Of a stretch of 64,000 nt of DNA, positions 34,601 through 42,343 are shown in pieces; the stretch's first letter is position 1; every line of letters starts with the position of its first letter. This stretch comes from Edaphobacter flagellatus (GTDB lineage: Bacteria > Acidobacteriota > Terriglobia > Terriglobales > Acidobacteriaceae): NCBI RefSeq assembly GCF_025264665.1, contig NZ_CP073697.1, forward strand, positions 4,321,501-4,385,500. Direction: 5' to 3'. The notes beneath the pieces are model-generated. The model saw only the letters and a list, made by a program, of their open reading frames with translations, was not told the origin of the DNA and ran no database searches. The translations under genes were made by a program, and so were the position numbers.

Positions 34601-36004
34601 ATGAATCTGCACCGCTCTTTCTGTTATCTCGCCCTTGGCTTCGTCGCATCGTGTGTTCTGTCGTCAACACCTGTCCACGCAGCCAGCACTGCGCCGATGA
34701 CGGATGCGCAGAAGGCTGCTCTGGCGCGGCAGGTTCGCGAGGAGCTTCTTCATGCGTGGAACGGTTACAAGCAGTATGCGTGGGGACACGATGCGCTGAA
34801 GCCGCTAAGCAAGCAGCCGCATGACTGGTATGAGCATTCGCTGCTGATGACGCCAGTCGATGCGCTGGACACGATGCTGGTGATGGGGCTGACGGAGCAG
34901 GCGGATGAGGCTCGCAAGCTGATCGACGAGAAGCTGGACTTCGACCAGGACATGTATGTGAAGGATTTCGAGATTACGATCCGCATGCTGGGCGGATTGC
35001 TCTCGAGCTATCAGATGACGGGCGACAAACGTCTGTTGGCGTTGGCGGACGATCTTGGCCGCCGCATGTTGCCGATCTTCGATTCGCCCACGGGCATGCC
35101 GTATGAGTATGTGAATCTGCATACGGGCGCGGTGAAAGGAGTAGAGAGCAATCCTGCGGAGATTGGCAGTCTGTTGCTGGAGTATGGGATGCTGGCGCGG
35201 ATCACCGGTAAGCCGATTTATTACGAGAAGGCCAAGCGCGCGATGATCGAGCTGGACAAGCGCCGATCGAAGCTTGGGCTGGTTGGCGTAGGCATCAACG
35301 TCGAGACGGGCAAGTGGACGAACGGTACGGCGGGCATCATGGGCGGTATTGATTCGTACTACGAGTATTTGTTGAAGTGCGCGATTCTGTTTGGCGACAA
35401 GGACTGCGAGCGCATCTGGAAGGAAAATATTGCGGCGATCAACAAGTACCTTGCTGACCAGCGTCCTGACGGCTTGTGGTATGGGCAGGCCAACATGGAG
35501 ACGGGGCAGCGTACGACGACATACTATGGTGCGCTCGATGCCTTCTTTCCGGCGGTGCTGGCGCTGGATGGAGACCGCGACAGAGCGGTTCGTCTGGAGG
35601 ACTCAAGCTACAGGATGTGGAACTTTGCGGGGATCGAGCCGGATCGCTTCGACTATGTGAAGATGCAGGTGGTCAACGGCGAATATCCGCTGCGTCCGGA
35701 GATTGTCGAGTCGGCCTACTATCTGTACCACTACACGCATGACCCGAAATATCTGGCGATGGGGCAGACATTCCTTGAGTCCCTGGTGAAGTATTGCCGG
35801 ACAGATACTGGATTTGCCGCGCTGAGCGATGTGCGTACGAAGAAGAAGGATGACAGCATGGAGAGCTTCTTCTTTGCGGAGACACTGAAGTATCTCTACC
35901 TGCTGTTCGCTCCACCATCGACGCTGGACTTCGATGCGATTGTGTTTAACACAGAAGCCCATCCGATGAAGCGCAGTCTGGCAACGCCAGCGGCGGTCCG
36001 CTAA
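34601..36004 (+). CDS. Secreted GH47-family alpha-mannosidase
   Basis: A 467-residue exported glycosidase with a signal peptide (MNLHRSFCYLALGFVASCVL, cleavage near VHAA). It shows the (alpha/alpha)7-barrel landmarks of glycoside hydrolase family 47 (class I alpha-1,2-mannosidases): VREELLHAWNGYKQYAWGHDALKP, DALDTMLVMGL, YPLRPEIVESAYYLYHYT and SMESFFFAETLKYLYLLF. The Ca-binding ending is VFNTEAHP with its conserved Thr. GH47 is best known from eukaryotic N-glycan trimming; bacterial members exist but are few. In the periplasm it could trim mannose from glycans. The last 4 bp overlap the convergent thioredoxin-like gene. Confidence 0.9.
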   Translation: MNLHRSFCYLALGFVASCVLSSTPVHAASTAPMTDAQKAALARQVREELLHAWNGYKQYAWGHDALKPLSKQPHDWYEHSLLMTPVDALDTMLVMGLTEQADEARKLIDEKLDFDQDMYVKDFEITIRMLGGLLSSYQMTGDKRLLALADDLGRRMLPIFDSPTGMPYEYVNLHTGAVKGVESNPAEIGSLLLEYGMLARITGKPIYYEKAKRAMIELDKRRSKLGLVGVGINVETGKWTNGTAGIMGGIDSYYEYLLKCAILFGDKDCERIWKENIAAINKYLADQRPDGLWYGQANMETGQRTTTYYGALDAFFPAVLALDGDRDRAVRLEDSSYRMWNFAGIEPDRFDYVKMQVVNGEYPLRPEIVESAYYLYHYTHDPKYLAMGQTFLESLVKYCRTDTGFAALSDVRTKKKDDSMESFFFAETLKYLYLLFAPPSTLDFDAIVFNTEAHPMKRSLATPAAVR

Positions 36005-36528
36005 GGCTTCTTCGGGAGCAGGCCGGTAATGCGTTTCTCGAGAGCGCTGAGGTCTGTCTCGCCCTGGACGCGTTCGATGATTTTGCCGTCGGGGGAGATG
36101 AGGTAGCTGATAGGCAGGCCGAGGACGCCGCCGTACTGCTCGCCGATCTTCTCGTCGCCCATGATGACCGGATAGGTGAACTGAAGCTTGCGTGCCGCTT
36201 TCTGGACGGGCGCTGCGTCGTCGTCCATGGAAACGCCGAGGACTTGCAATCCCTGCGAGGCGTATTTCGTCTGCCATGTGTTGAAGCGTGGAATTTCGGT
36301 AAGGCAGGGGCCGCACCATGTGGCCCAGAAGTTGAGCAGCACCAGCTTGCCGCGATAGGTGGAGAGGCGGACAGGTTTGCCGTCGAGCGTGTTGCGCGTG
36401 AAGTCGGGCGCTGTGCGGCCCGCTGCTGGTTTAGCTGCGAATTTTGCTGCGGTCTGTGCCGGCAGGTTCGGCGATGCGGTGACGAGAGCGACAGCGAGAA
36501 GGATGGCGTGAGGTGTAGCGATCTTCAT
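36001..36528 (-). CDS. TlpA/ResA-like secreted thioredoxin-fold protein
   Basis: A 175-residue periplasmic protein with a signal peptide (MKIATPHAILLAVALVTASP, cleavage near LPAQ), then an AhpC/TSA-thioredoxin fold. The redox motif is in LVLLNFWATWCGPCLTEIPRF. VLGVSMDDDAAPVQKAARKL and GLPISYLISPDGKIIERVQG (cis-Pro region) complete the domain. Its ATG directly abuts the TAA of the rhodanese-like gene, so the two are translationally coupled. As the last gene of the sulfur operon it may keep a periplasmic thiol or the rhodanese partner reduced; this is inferred from context. Confidence 0.87.
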   Translation of the reverse strand: MKIATPHAILLAVALVTASPNLPAQTAAKFAAKPAAGRTAPDFTRNTLDGKPVRLSTYRGKLVLLNFWATWCGPCLTEIPRFNTWQTKYASQGLQVLGVSMDDDAAPVQKAARKLQFTYPVIMGDEKIGEQYGGVLGLPISYLISPDGKIIERVQGETDLSALEKRITGLLPKKP

Positions 36529-37002
36529 TTAGCGGCCCTTTTCGGTCGGGTAGCCCTTGTTGACCCAGTCTGTGCCGAAGTTTTCGGCGAGGTAGAGAAC
36601 CTTCACGTTTGTGAAGCCCTGCTCATGAAGCAGGTTGTAGGCGGGAGCGATGTTAGGGCAGCGTCCCCACGGGCAGCAGCCGCAGTAGAGGACGATGGCG
36701 GTGCTCTTTGGCAGTGATGCGACGCGTGCTTTGATAGCGTCGATGCCGGCGGACTGCCCTGCGGGGCCGGCGTATTCGGAGCCGGGGATGTGGGCCTGCG
36801 CGAAGAGAACATGGGAGCCGGTCTGGAGGATGAGCGGCTTTGGTGCGCTGGATTGAAGCGCCGCGGCGAAGTCGGCTGGCTGGATGAGGTCCGCCGTTGG
36901 GATCGAGGATGCGGGGACGTGCTCATGCTGCGCCTGAGCGAAGCTGATGTGCGTCATGAAGAGGATGGTGGCGAGGAGGAGGGAGTGCCGAAGGAGCTTC
37001 AT
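36529..37002 (-). CDS. Secreted rhodanese-like protein with CGCCPWGRC motif
   Basis: A 157-residue exported protein with a signal peptide (MKLLRHSLLLATILFMTHIS, cleavage near FAQA), then a single rhodanese-like domain: LIQPADFAAALQ, VLFAQAHIPGSEYAGPAG, AIVLYCGCCPWGRCPNIAPAYNLLHEQGFTNVKVLYLAENFGTDW. The active-site loop position carries a cluster of Cys (C-G-C-C-P-W-G-R-C), richer than in ordinary rhodaneses, which suggests metal or persulfide chemistry. The start at 37002 follows from the signal peptide. It lies 10 bp after cobA and directly before the thioredoxin-like gene, inside the sulfite-reductase operon. Confidence 0.85.
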   Translation of the reverse strand: MKLLRHSLLLATILFMTHISFAQAQHEHVPASSIPTADLIQPADFAAALQSSAPKPLILQTGSHVLFAQAHIPGSEYAGPAGQSAGIDAIKARVASLPKSTAIVLYCGCCPWGRCPNIAPAYNLLHEQGFTNVKVLYLAENFGTDWVNKGYPTEKGR

Positions 37003-37012
37003 GAAGATTAGT

Positions 37013-37759
37013 TTAAGCTTGAGCCTTTGCTGGATGCACTTCTGGGCCGATGAGGAGGATGACGGGAGCGGGGCCGACATTGGCGCTTCGCAGCCCGGCG
37101 AGCGTGGTGGTATAGGTGTGCTGCTGCGGTGTTGAGGCGCTGGAGACGGCGGTACACGGTGTAGTGGGAGCTATGCCTGAGGCGATCAGGTCGGCTGCCA
37201 GAGTTTCGAAGTCGCGGCCGGGCATGTAGATCACGAGTGTCGCTTCGTCGGGGAATGAGCCGGACCAACTTGGTGTGAGCGAGAGTTTACCTGCGGCATG
37301 GTGCGCGGTGGCGAGGATAAGTTTCGAGGCGCGGGTGCGATCGGTGAGCGGTGCCTCCAGTGAGGCGGCGACGGCAAAGGCTGCTGTGATGCCGGGTACG
37401 ATCTCGAAGGGGATATGGTGCTCGCGGAGGAAGGCAATCTCCTCAGCAGCGCGGCCGAAGACGAGCGGGTCGCCGGATTTGAGGCGCACGACGGAGGAGT
37501 CGTTGCGCGTGTGTTCCAGCATGAGGTCGTGGATGCCTGCCTGCGTAATGCGCGGCTGTCCGCAGCGCTTGCCGACGGGGATGATGAGTGTTGTCGGGCT
37601 GGCGAGCTCGAGGATCTCTTCGGATACGAGGTCGTCGGGGAGGATGACGTCTGCGGTCTTGAGCAGATGCGCGGCGCGCAGGGTGAGGAGCGCGGGGTCA
37701 CCGGGGCCTGCTCCCACGAGATAGACCTGGCCGGGCTCGGCATCGGGGATCGAGATCAC
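37013..37759 (-). CDS. cobA: Uroporphyrinogen-III C-methyltransferase
   Basis: SAM-dependent enzyme making precorrin-2 from uroporphyrinogen III, the entry to sirohaem and B12. The 248-residue protein keeps VYLVGAGPGDPALLTLRAAHLL (Gly-rich start), VGKRCGQPRITQAGIHDLML, VVRLKSGDPLVFGRAAEEIAFL and FEIVPGITAAFAVAA. The GTG at 37759 is chosen over a longer frame because AAGGAG precedes it by 5 bp and its GTG overlaps the TGA of the upstream gene (GTGA), a coupling arrangement. With the neighbouring dehydrogenase/ferrochelatase it supplies sirohaem to the reductase encoded first in the operon. Confidence 0.93.
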   Translation of the reverse strand: MISIPDAEPGQVYLVGAGPGDPALLTLRAAHLLKTADVILPDDLVSEEILELASPTTLIIPVGKRCGQPRITQAGIHDLMLEHTRNDSSVVRLKSGDPLVFGRAAEEIAFLREHHIPFEIVPGITAAFAVAASLEAPLTDRTRASKLILATAHHAAGKLSLTPSWSGSFPDEATLVIYMPGRDFETLAADLIASGIAPTTPCTAVSSASTPQQHTYTTTLAGLRSANVGPAPVILLIGPEVHPAKAQA

Positions 37760-38397
37760 GCCTTCTCCTTGGACAATGGATTGGTGAGCGCGTGCTCGCG
37801 CGCGAGGAGGCGGGAAGGGCACTCGTTGTAGCTGCAGACCTGACGCTGTGCCAGCTCATGCAGTAGCAGACGACGCGATTCGTTGAGCGGCTCTGCGGCG
37901 ACGACTTCGCGGCGGAGGTTGCCGAGGTCGGCGAGCCAGTCGCCGAGGTCCAGAGGCAGTTGCTCGTTGAGCTGTTTGCGCAGTTGCTGCGCGAGCGCTG
38001 GTGAACTGCCTGCCGTCGAGATCGCGATCTGTAGGTCGCCGCGCCGCACGATGGAAGGGAAGTAGAAGTCGCAGAAGGGTGGGTCGTCGACGGCGTTGCA
38101 GAGCACGCCCGAGGCGGTGGCTTCAGCGAAGACGGCGCGGTTGACGGCAGGATCGTTGGTGGCTGCTACGACGAGGAAGGCTCCGGCAAGGTCCCCTGTT
38201 TTGTAGGGGCGCGAGTGCAGGATCAACTCGCCGGTGGCTGCCTGCTCGGCGATGGTTTCGCTGGCTTCGGGAGCGATGACCGTGATGCGTGCATCGGCGG
38301 CGCGCAGAGAGGCGATCTTCGATTCGGCGAGATTGCCTGCGCCGATGACGACGCAGGAGCGGCCGGTCAGTTTGAGGAAGATCGGGAAGAGGGACAT
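37756..38397 (-). CDS. Precorrin-2 dehydrogenase / sirohydrochlorin ferrochelatase (Met8/CysG-N type)
   Basis: A 213-residue bifunctional enzyme oxidising precorrin-2 and inserting iron to give sirohaem. The N-terminal Rossmann motif is MSLFPIFLKLTGRSCVVIGAGNLAESKIASL. AGAFLVVAATNDPAVNRAVF, GVLCNAVDDPPFCDFYFPSIVRRGDLQIAISTAGSSPALAQQLR includes the catalytic Asp region of Met8p. The frame extends upstream through an inverted repeat, but MSLFPIFLKL is the family start. It is coupled to cobA by a 4-bp overlap and follows the reductase gene by 106 bp. Confidence 0.93.
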   Translation of the reverse strand: MSLFPIFLKLTGRSCVVIGAGNLAESKIASLRAADARITVIAPEASETIAEQAATGELILHSRPYKTGDLAGAFLVVAATNDPAVNRAVFAEATASGVLCNAVDDPPFCDFYFPSIVRRGDLQIAISTAGSSPALAQQLRKQLNEQLPLDLGDWLADLGNLRREVVAAEPLNESRRLLLHELAQRQVCSYNECPSRLLAREHALTNPLSKEKA

Positions 38398-38433
38398 AGA
38401 TGTTCTGTACCGATGATAGACCTGCATGCAAGA

Positions 38434-38497
38434 CGACCGCAGATGATGCGGATGAGCGCGGATTTGATCCGTACCCATCCGCGTTTATCCGCGGTCG
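38434..38497. repeat. 64-bp imperfect palindrome between the reductase and sirohaem genes
   Basis: The left half starts CGACCGCAGATGATGCGGAT and the complement of the right half starts CGACCGCGGATAAACGCGGAT; CGCGGAT-like units recur in both arms. It would form a long stem in RNA or DNA. It resembles the CGCGGATgaa-type extragenic repeats found in many genomes; it may stabilise or partly terminate the operon transcript. Confidence 0.65.
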
Positions 38498-38503
38498 ATT
38501 GTC

Positions 38504-40228
38504 TTAGGCGTCTGCTGCAAGTCTGCCGGCACCTACCGGCGGGGCATCGCGCTCGACCGGTTCGATCACTTCTCCGGCGAGCTGCGCGCGCAGGGTGGCG
38601 TCGTCGGTGCGGTCGAAGTAGCTGCGCAGGTCTTCGCCTTCGGTGCGGGCCTGGAGGTAGCCGTTCAGCAGACGCTCGATAGCCGCGGGAACATCCGTTG
38701 CAGCGGCACGGTAGCCGAGCTGGCGTGCCGGGCGAGCATACTTGCCCACGGAGCCACCGACGCAGAAGAAGAAGGCATCGACCATCTGTCCGTCTTTCTT
38801 GATCTTCTTGCCTTCGAGGCCGATGTCTGCGATCCAGTGCTGGCCGCAGGAGTTGGTGCAGCCGGTGACATGCAGACGGATCTGCTGATCGAAGCCGGGC
38901 AGGCGCTCTTCGAGCTCAGCGACGAGCCACTTATTGAAGCCCTTGGTCTCGGCGATGGCGAGCTTGCAGAACTCGGTGCCGGTGCAGGCAATGGCGCCGC
39001 GCCAGAAGGGCGAGACATCCACGTTAAGACCGAGGGTGTTGAGCTCGACGACGAGCCCTGCGGTTTCGCGATCCGGCACGTTGACGATGAGGATGTTCTG
39101 GCCGATGGTGGCGCGCAGCTGCCCGTTGCCGTACTTGTCGGCTAGGTTGGCGAGCTTGATCAGCTGGTCGCCGGAGAGACGTCCGTTGATGACGGAAGCA
39201 CCCACTGAGGAGAGGCCGGGCTGGCGCTGAGGGCGGATGCCGATGTGATCGCGGTAGATATCGGCAGGGACTTCGTCGGCGGAGACAGGGCTGGGATCGA
39301 GCTTGTAGCCGAGCTTTTCTTCGAGCGCGGCGAGGAAGCTCTCGGCTGTCCAGCCGAAGCGCATGAAGAGGTACTTGATGCGCGCACGGGTACGGTTTTC
39401 GCGCAGCTCGGTCTGTTCCTTGAAGATGCGCACAACCGCGGTGACGACTTCTAATGCTTTATCTTGCGGGATAAAAGCGGGGATGCGCTCGGCGATGTGA
39501 GGCTCGGTGGAGAGGCCACCGCCTACGCGGAGGGTGTAGCCGATCTCTTCGCCGCCGTCTACGGTGCGCTTGATGGCAGTCAGCGCGACATCGTTGATCT
39601 CAGGAAAGGTGCACCAGACGGGGCAGCCGGTGACGGAGATCTTGAACTTGCGCGGCAGATTGTAGAACTCGGGATTCGCGGTGAGGTGATGCGCGATCTC
39701 GACGGCGAGCGGAGAGGCGTCGATGATCTCCTCATGGTCAAGGCCAGCGAGCGGGCAGCCGGTGACGTTGCGTACGACGTCGCCGCAGGCTCCCTTGGGG
39801 GAGAGGCCGACTGCGGTAAGGGCGTCAACGACGTCGACGAGGCCGCCGATGGTGAGCCAGTGGAACTGAATGTTCTGTCGCGTGGTGATGTCGGCCAGGT
39901 TGTTGGCGTACTTTTGGGCGAGCTGGCCGATGACGCGGGTCTGTTCGGAGGTGAGCAGGCCGTTGGGCAGGCCGATGCGCATCATGAAGTATTCGGTCGC
40001 CTTGCCTTCGCCATTGGCGCCGCCCGTAACGCCTTTGCCGTCACCCTGTGTGTAGACGCCCCACCATTTGAAGTAGAGCCCGGTCCATTCGGGCAGAACG
40101 GTGTCCCGGCCATTTTGGGCGAACTCGCGGACCTCATCCCAGGCATTCCAGGGATTCTTGGCTGCCTTGAGGCGTTCGCTCTTCTGCGCTTTGGTCTCTT
40201 TTACCGCGGCTGTTGGCGTGGTGGACAT
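38504..40228 (-). CDS. Ferredoxin-type sulfite (or nitrite) reductase, sirohaem/4Fe-4S
   Basis: A 574-residue assimilatory reductase of the SirA/NirA family that makes sulfide from sulfite (or ammonia from nitrite) in six-electron steps. Two ferrodoxin-like half domains are evident, with DITTRQNIQFHWLTI and GDVVRNVTGCPLAGL in the first half. The 4Fe-4S/sirohaem cysteines are in ACTGTEFCKLAIAETK and HVTGCTNSCGQHWIADIG. The start MSTTPTAAV at 40228 has AAGGAA upstream; longer frames run into the leader. The Cys-rich leader peptide and the sulfur-type downstream genes favour sulfite as substrate. It is the first structural gene of a five-gene minus-strand operon. Confidence 0.92.
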   Translation of the reverse strand: MSTTPTAAVKETKAQKSERLKAAKNPWNAWDEVREFAQNGRDTVLPEWTGLYFKWWGVYTQGDGKGVTGGANGEGKATEYFMMRIGLPNGLLTSEQTRVIGQLAQKYANNLADITTRQNIQFHWLTIGGLVDVVDALTAVGLSPKGACGDVVRNVTGCPLAGLDHEEIIDASPLAVEIAHHLTANPEFYNLPRKFKISVTGCPVWCTFPEINDVALTAIKRTVDGGEEIGYTLRVGGGLSTEPHIAERIPAFIPQDKALEVVTAVVRIFKEQTELRENRTRARIKYLFMRFGWTAESFLAALEEKLGYKLDPSPVSADEVPADIYRDHIGIRPQRQPGLSSVGASVINGRLSGDQLIKLANLADKYGNGQLRATIGQNILIVNVPDRETAGLVVELNTLGLNVDVSPFWRGAIACTGTEFCKLAIAETKGFNKWLVAELEERLPGFDQQIRLHVTGCTNSCGQHWIADIGLEGKKIKKDGQMVDAFFFCVGGSVGKYARPARQLGYRAAATDVPAAIERLLNGYLQARTEGEDLRSYFDRTDDATLRAQLAGEVIEPVERDAPPVGAGRLAADA

Positions 40229-40261
40229 GCTTTGCGATTCCTTCAGATAAATTTGGATAGA

Positions 40262-40290
40262 GCAATAAAAATCCCACTCGGTAGAGTGGG
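40262..40290 (-). terminator. Leader terminator (attenuator) before the sulfite reductase gene
   Basis: On the minus strand, CCCACTC-TACC-GAGTGGG is followed at once by ATTTTTATT, a compact intrinsic terminator. It lies 34 bp upstream of the reductase start codon and about 47 bp after the stop of the Cys-rich leader ORF. Being inside the leader of its own operon it must be read through for expression. The sequence ACACACC at 40289-40295, overlapping its 5' arm by 2 nt, can pair with GGTGTGT inside the leader ORF (40362-40368), a candidate antiterminator pairing. Confidence 0.85.
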
Positions 40291-40337
40291 TGTGTGCAAA
40301 CTTTGCTTTGTAGGGATTCGAGACTTGGAGAGAAGTC

Positions 40338-40385
40338 CTACGAAGTTGGGCAAAGGCAGCAACACACCGCATCGCAACAACACAT
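40338..40385 (-). CDS. Cysteine-rich leader peptide of the sulfite reductase operon
   Basis: A 15-codon reading frame, MCCCDAVCCCLCPTS, with seven Cys codons (TGT TGT TGC, then TGT TGC TGC, then TGC) and a TAG stop. It lies between a sigma-70-like promoter and an intrinsic terminator in the leader of a sulfur-assimilation operon. A run of Cys codons there fits ribosome-mediated attenuation: cysteinyl-tRNA shortage would stall the ribosome and favour read-through. Poly-cysteine upstream ORFs acting this way before sulfur genes are known from mycobacteria. No clear ribosome-binding site precedes the ATG, which is the main weakness. Chance occurrence of seven Cys in 15 codons exactly here is improbable. 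Confidence 0.75.
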   Translation of the reverse strand: MCCCDAVCCCLCPTS

Positions 40386-40430
40386 GCGACAGGCGGTGGT
40401 GCGACAGATACGGCCGTTTGCCATACTTAA

Positions 40431-40459
40431 AGGGTAGCTTCCTAAGGGGTTAGAGTCAA
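40431..40459 (-). promoter_or_regulatory. Putative sigma-70 promoter of the sulfite reductase operon
   Basis: Minus-strand TTGACT (40454-40459) and TACCCT (40431-40436) are separated by exactly 17 bp. The -35 box matches consensus in five of six positions; the -10 box is weaker. Transcription would begin near 40424, giving a leader of roughly 40 nt before the Cys-rich ORF. Confidence 0.55.
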
Positions 40460-40504
40460 GAAAACAGTGTGACGCGCCCAGCGGCGATGCGGAAGGAGTT
40501 TATT

Positions 40505-41188
40505 TTGAAGCGGATTGCACAGATTGCATGCATCGGATGGATGGTACTGGCGGCCTCACTGGGAGCCAGCGCGGCGGAACGCCGGATGGTGACGGAGAAG
40601 ATCGAGTGGACTTATACCGACCGCCCTGAGGTTCCGAACGCCGCTCTGCCCAATGTTCTGCTGATCGGCGACTCCATCACCCGTGCCTACTACAAGGCTA
40701 CTGCGGAGGAGCTGGCAGGTAAGGCGAACTGTTACTTCTTCGCGACCTCGGTTTCCGTTGGCGACGAGAGGCTGGCTGGGCAGCTTGCCGAGTATTTCAA
40801 GATGATCGGCGTGCGGTTCGATGTCGTTCACTTCAACAATGGGATGCATGGCTGGGGCTATACCGAAGAAGAGTACCGCAGGTACTTCCCGGAGTTGGTG
40901 ACAGCGGTCCGTCATGGCGCACCGGAGGCCCAGCTGGTGTGGGCAACCACGACTCCGGTACGTAAGGACAAAGTCGATGGAGCGACGAATGCACGGATCG
41001 ATACACGCAATACGATTGCAGGCGAGCAGGTAGCGAAGCAGAGAATTGCTATCGACGACCAGCACCAGCTGATGTTGGCCCATCAGGACCTGCATTCGGA
41101 CGATGTGCACTTCACGGCGGAGGGAAATGCGATCCAGGGAAAGCAGGTAGCCGCATCCGTGATCAAGTTGCTGCCGGCGAAGAAGTAG
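40505..41188 (+). CDS. Secreted SGNH/GDSL hydrolase
   Basis: A 227-residue exported esterase-like protein. The TTG start at 40505 has GGAAGGAG 6 bp upstream and opens a clean signal peptide (MKRIAQIACIGWMVLAASLG, cleavage near ASAAE). The SGNH blocks are visible: LLIGDSITRAYY with the catalytic Ser, HFNNGMHGWG with the block III Asn, and SDDVHFTAEG with the catalytic Asp and His. The substrate is probably an acylated or acetylated carbohydrate, but this is family-level inference. Its end overlaps the convergent serine-hydrolase pseudogene by 26 bp. Confidence 0.87.
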   Translation: MKRIAQIACIGWMVLAASLGASAAERRMVTEKIEWTYTDRPEVPNAALPNVLLIGDSITRAYYKATAEELAGKANCYFFATSVSVGDERLAGQLAEYFKMIGVRFDVVHFNNGMHGWGYTEEEYRRYFPELVTAVRHGAPEAQLVWATTTPVRKDKVDGATNARIDTRNTIAGEQVAKQRIAIDDQHQLMLAHQDLHSDDVHFTAEGNAIQGKQVAASVIKLLPAKK

Positions 41189-42305
41189 CCGCCGGTTTCG
41201 CATCAAGAATCAGTTTTACTAAATGGCTGAACTGATTGTCGTATATGCCTTTAAGCGTGGCAGCAATCACTCCGGCGATATCCTTCTGCTTCGGTTCGTT
41301 GTCGAAGTGGTAGGCAATGACCATGTTCAGGCTGGGAACGACGAGGATGTAGTGACCGCCTGCTCCCTCGGCGGCGTACATGCCCGGCAGGGTTGCTCCA
41401 TCTTCAAGTAGCTTGCCGCCGTGCTCAATCCACCAGAGATATTCGTATCCACCAAGTTCCATGCGGCCCATGTGGACCATCTCCTGCGCGTGAGAGCTTT
41501 TGTAAACCCAATCGGCGGGAAGGACCTGATGCTTTCCCCAGCGGCCCTAGCACAGGTAAAGCTGGCCGAAGCGGGCCATGTCACGGGCGGTCATCTCGAA
41601 CATGAAGCCAGGGTGGCTGGATTCAGGGCCACCGATGTAATAGACATCGCCGGGCTGAAAGTCCTGCATGTGAAGCGGCCTGGCGATGTTTTTGGCAAAG
41701 GCGTCGCCGAGTTTTTTGTGGGTCTGCTGCTCGAAGATGCTGCCGAGCGCGTTGTAGTCCCAGTTGTTGTAGAACCAGAAGGTGCCGGGTGGGTGACTTC
41801 CGCGAGCGGGACGGCCCTTCTTCTGAAAGTCGAGCTCGAAGCTGGCAGCGTGATAGATACCGGAGCGCGCGCGCAGCAGATCGACAATGCGCGCCTGGCG
41901 TTCTGCCGGTGTGAGCGGATCGGGAGAGTCATCGAAGCCGATCTGCTCCAGTGTCTTATGGATGTCGATGACGCCTTTTGCGGAGTAGACGCCATAAAGG
42001 GAACTGACGAGGCTCTTGCGGACCGAGAAGGTCGTGATCTTCTTGTCGACGTTGCCCCACTGCTCGATTACCCTCCCATTCTGCATAATCACGACAGAAT
42101 CGGAATGGATGGAGTCTGCGTACTGATGGGCAAGAGCCAGTTTCTCTTTTGACCAACCTGCCTGAGTGAGATCAGCCATGCTCCAGTTACGGCCGGGAAC
42201 GGTGCAGGATGTCGTCGTCTGCTCTGCCGCGTAGGACGGCATGGAGGCAACAACTGCGAGAAGGTACAGAACTGGAATGGCAAGGGGTGTACGTTTCAGC
42301 AGCAT
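41163..42305 (-). pseudogene. Serine hydrolase (beta-lactamase family), interrupted by an in-frame amber codon
   Basis: A 381-codon frame that would encode an exported serine hydrolase. The signal peptide is MLLKRTPLAIPVLYLLAVVA (cleavage near SYAAE), the SxxK motif is in TTFSVRKSLVSS, YNNWDYNALG supplies the YxN motif, and the C-terminal part holds MELGGYEYLWWIEHGG and GAGGHYILVVPSLNMV. A TAG at 41547-41549 interrupts it after QLYLC; the frame continues without shift as GRWGKHQVLPADWVYKS, where relatives have an unbroken LYLxxGRWGxxQILP. The upstream part alone (252 residues) lacks the third active-site motif. The ribosome-binding site AAGGTGG is intact, so decay looks recent. A sequencing error is the main alternative. 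Confidence 0.85.
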
Positions 42306-42343
42306 TCGTATCCACCTTGCTTCAGAGCATTGCAGCAGATGTC

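Noticed and set aside
40229..40372. Longer N-terminus for the sulfite reductase starting MRCVAAFAQLRRT
   Set aside because: It would translate through the intrinsic terminator and overlap the Cys-rich leader ORF; the family N-terminus and AAGGAA upstream fit the ATG at 40228.
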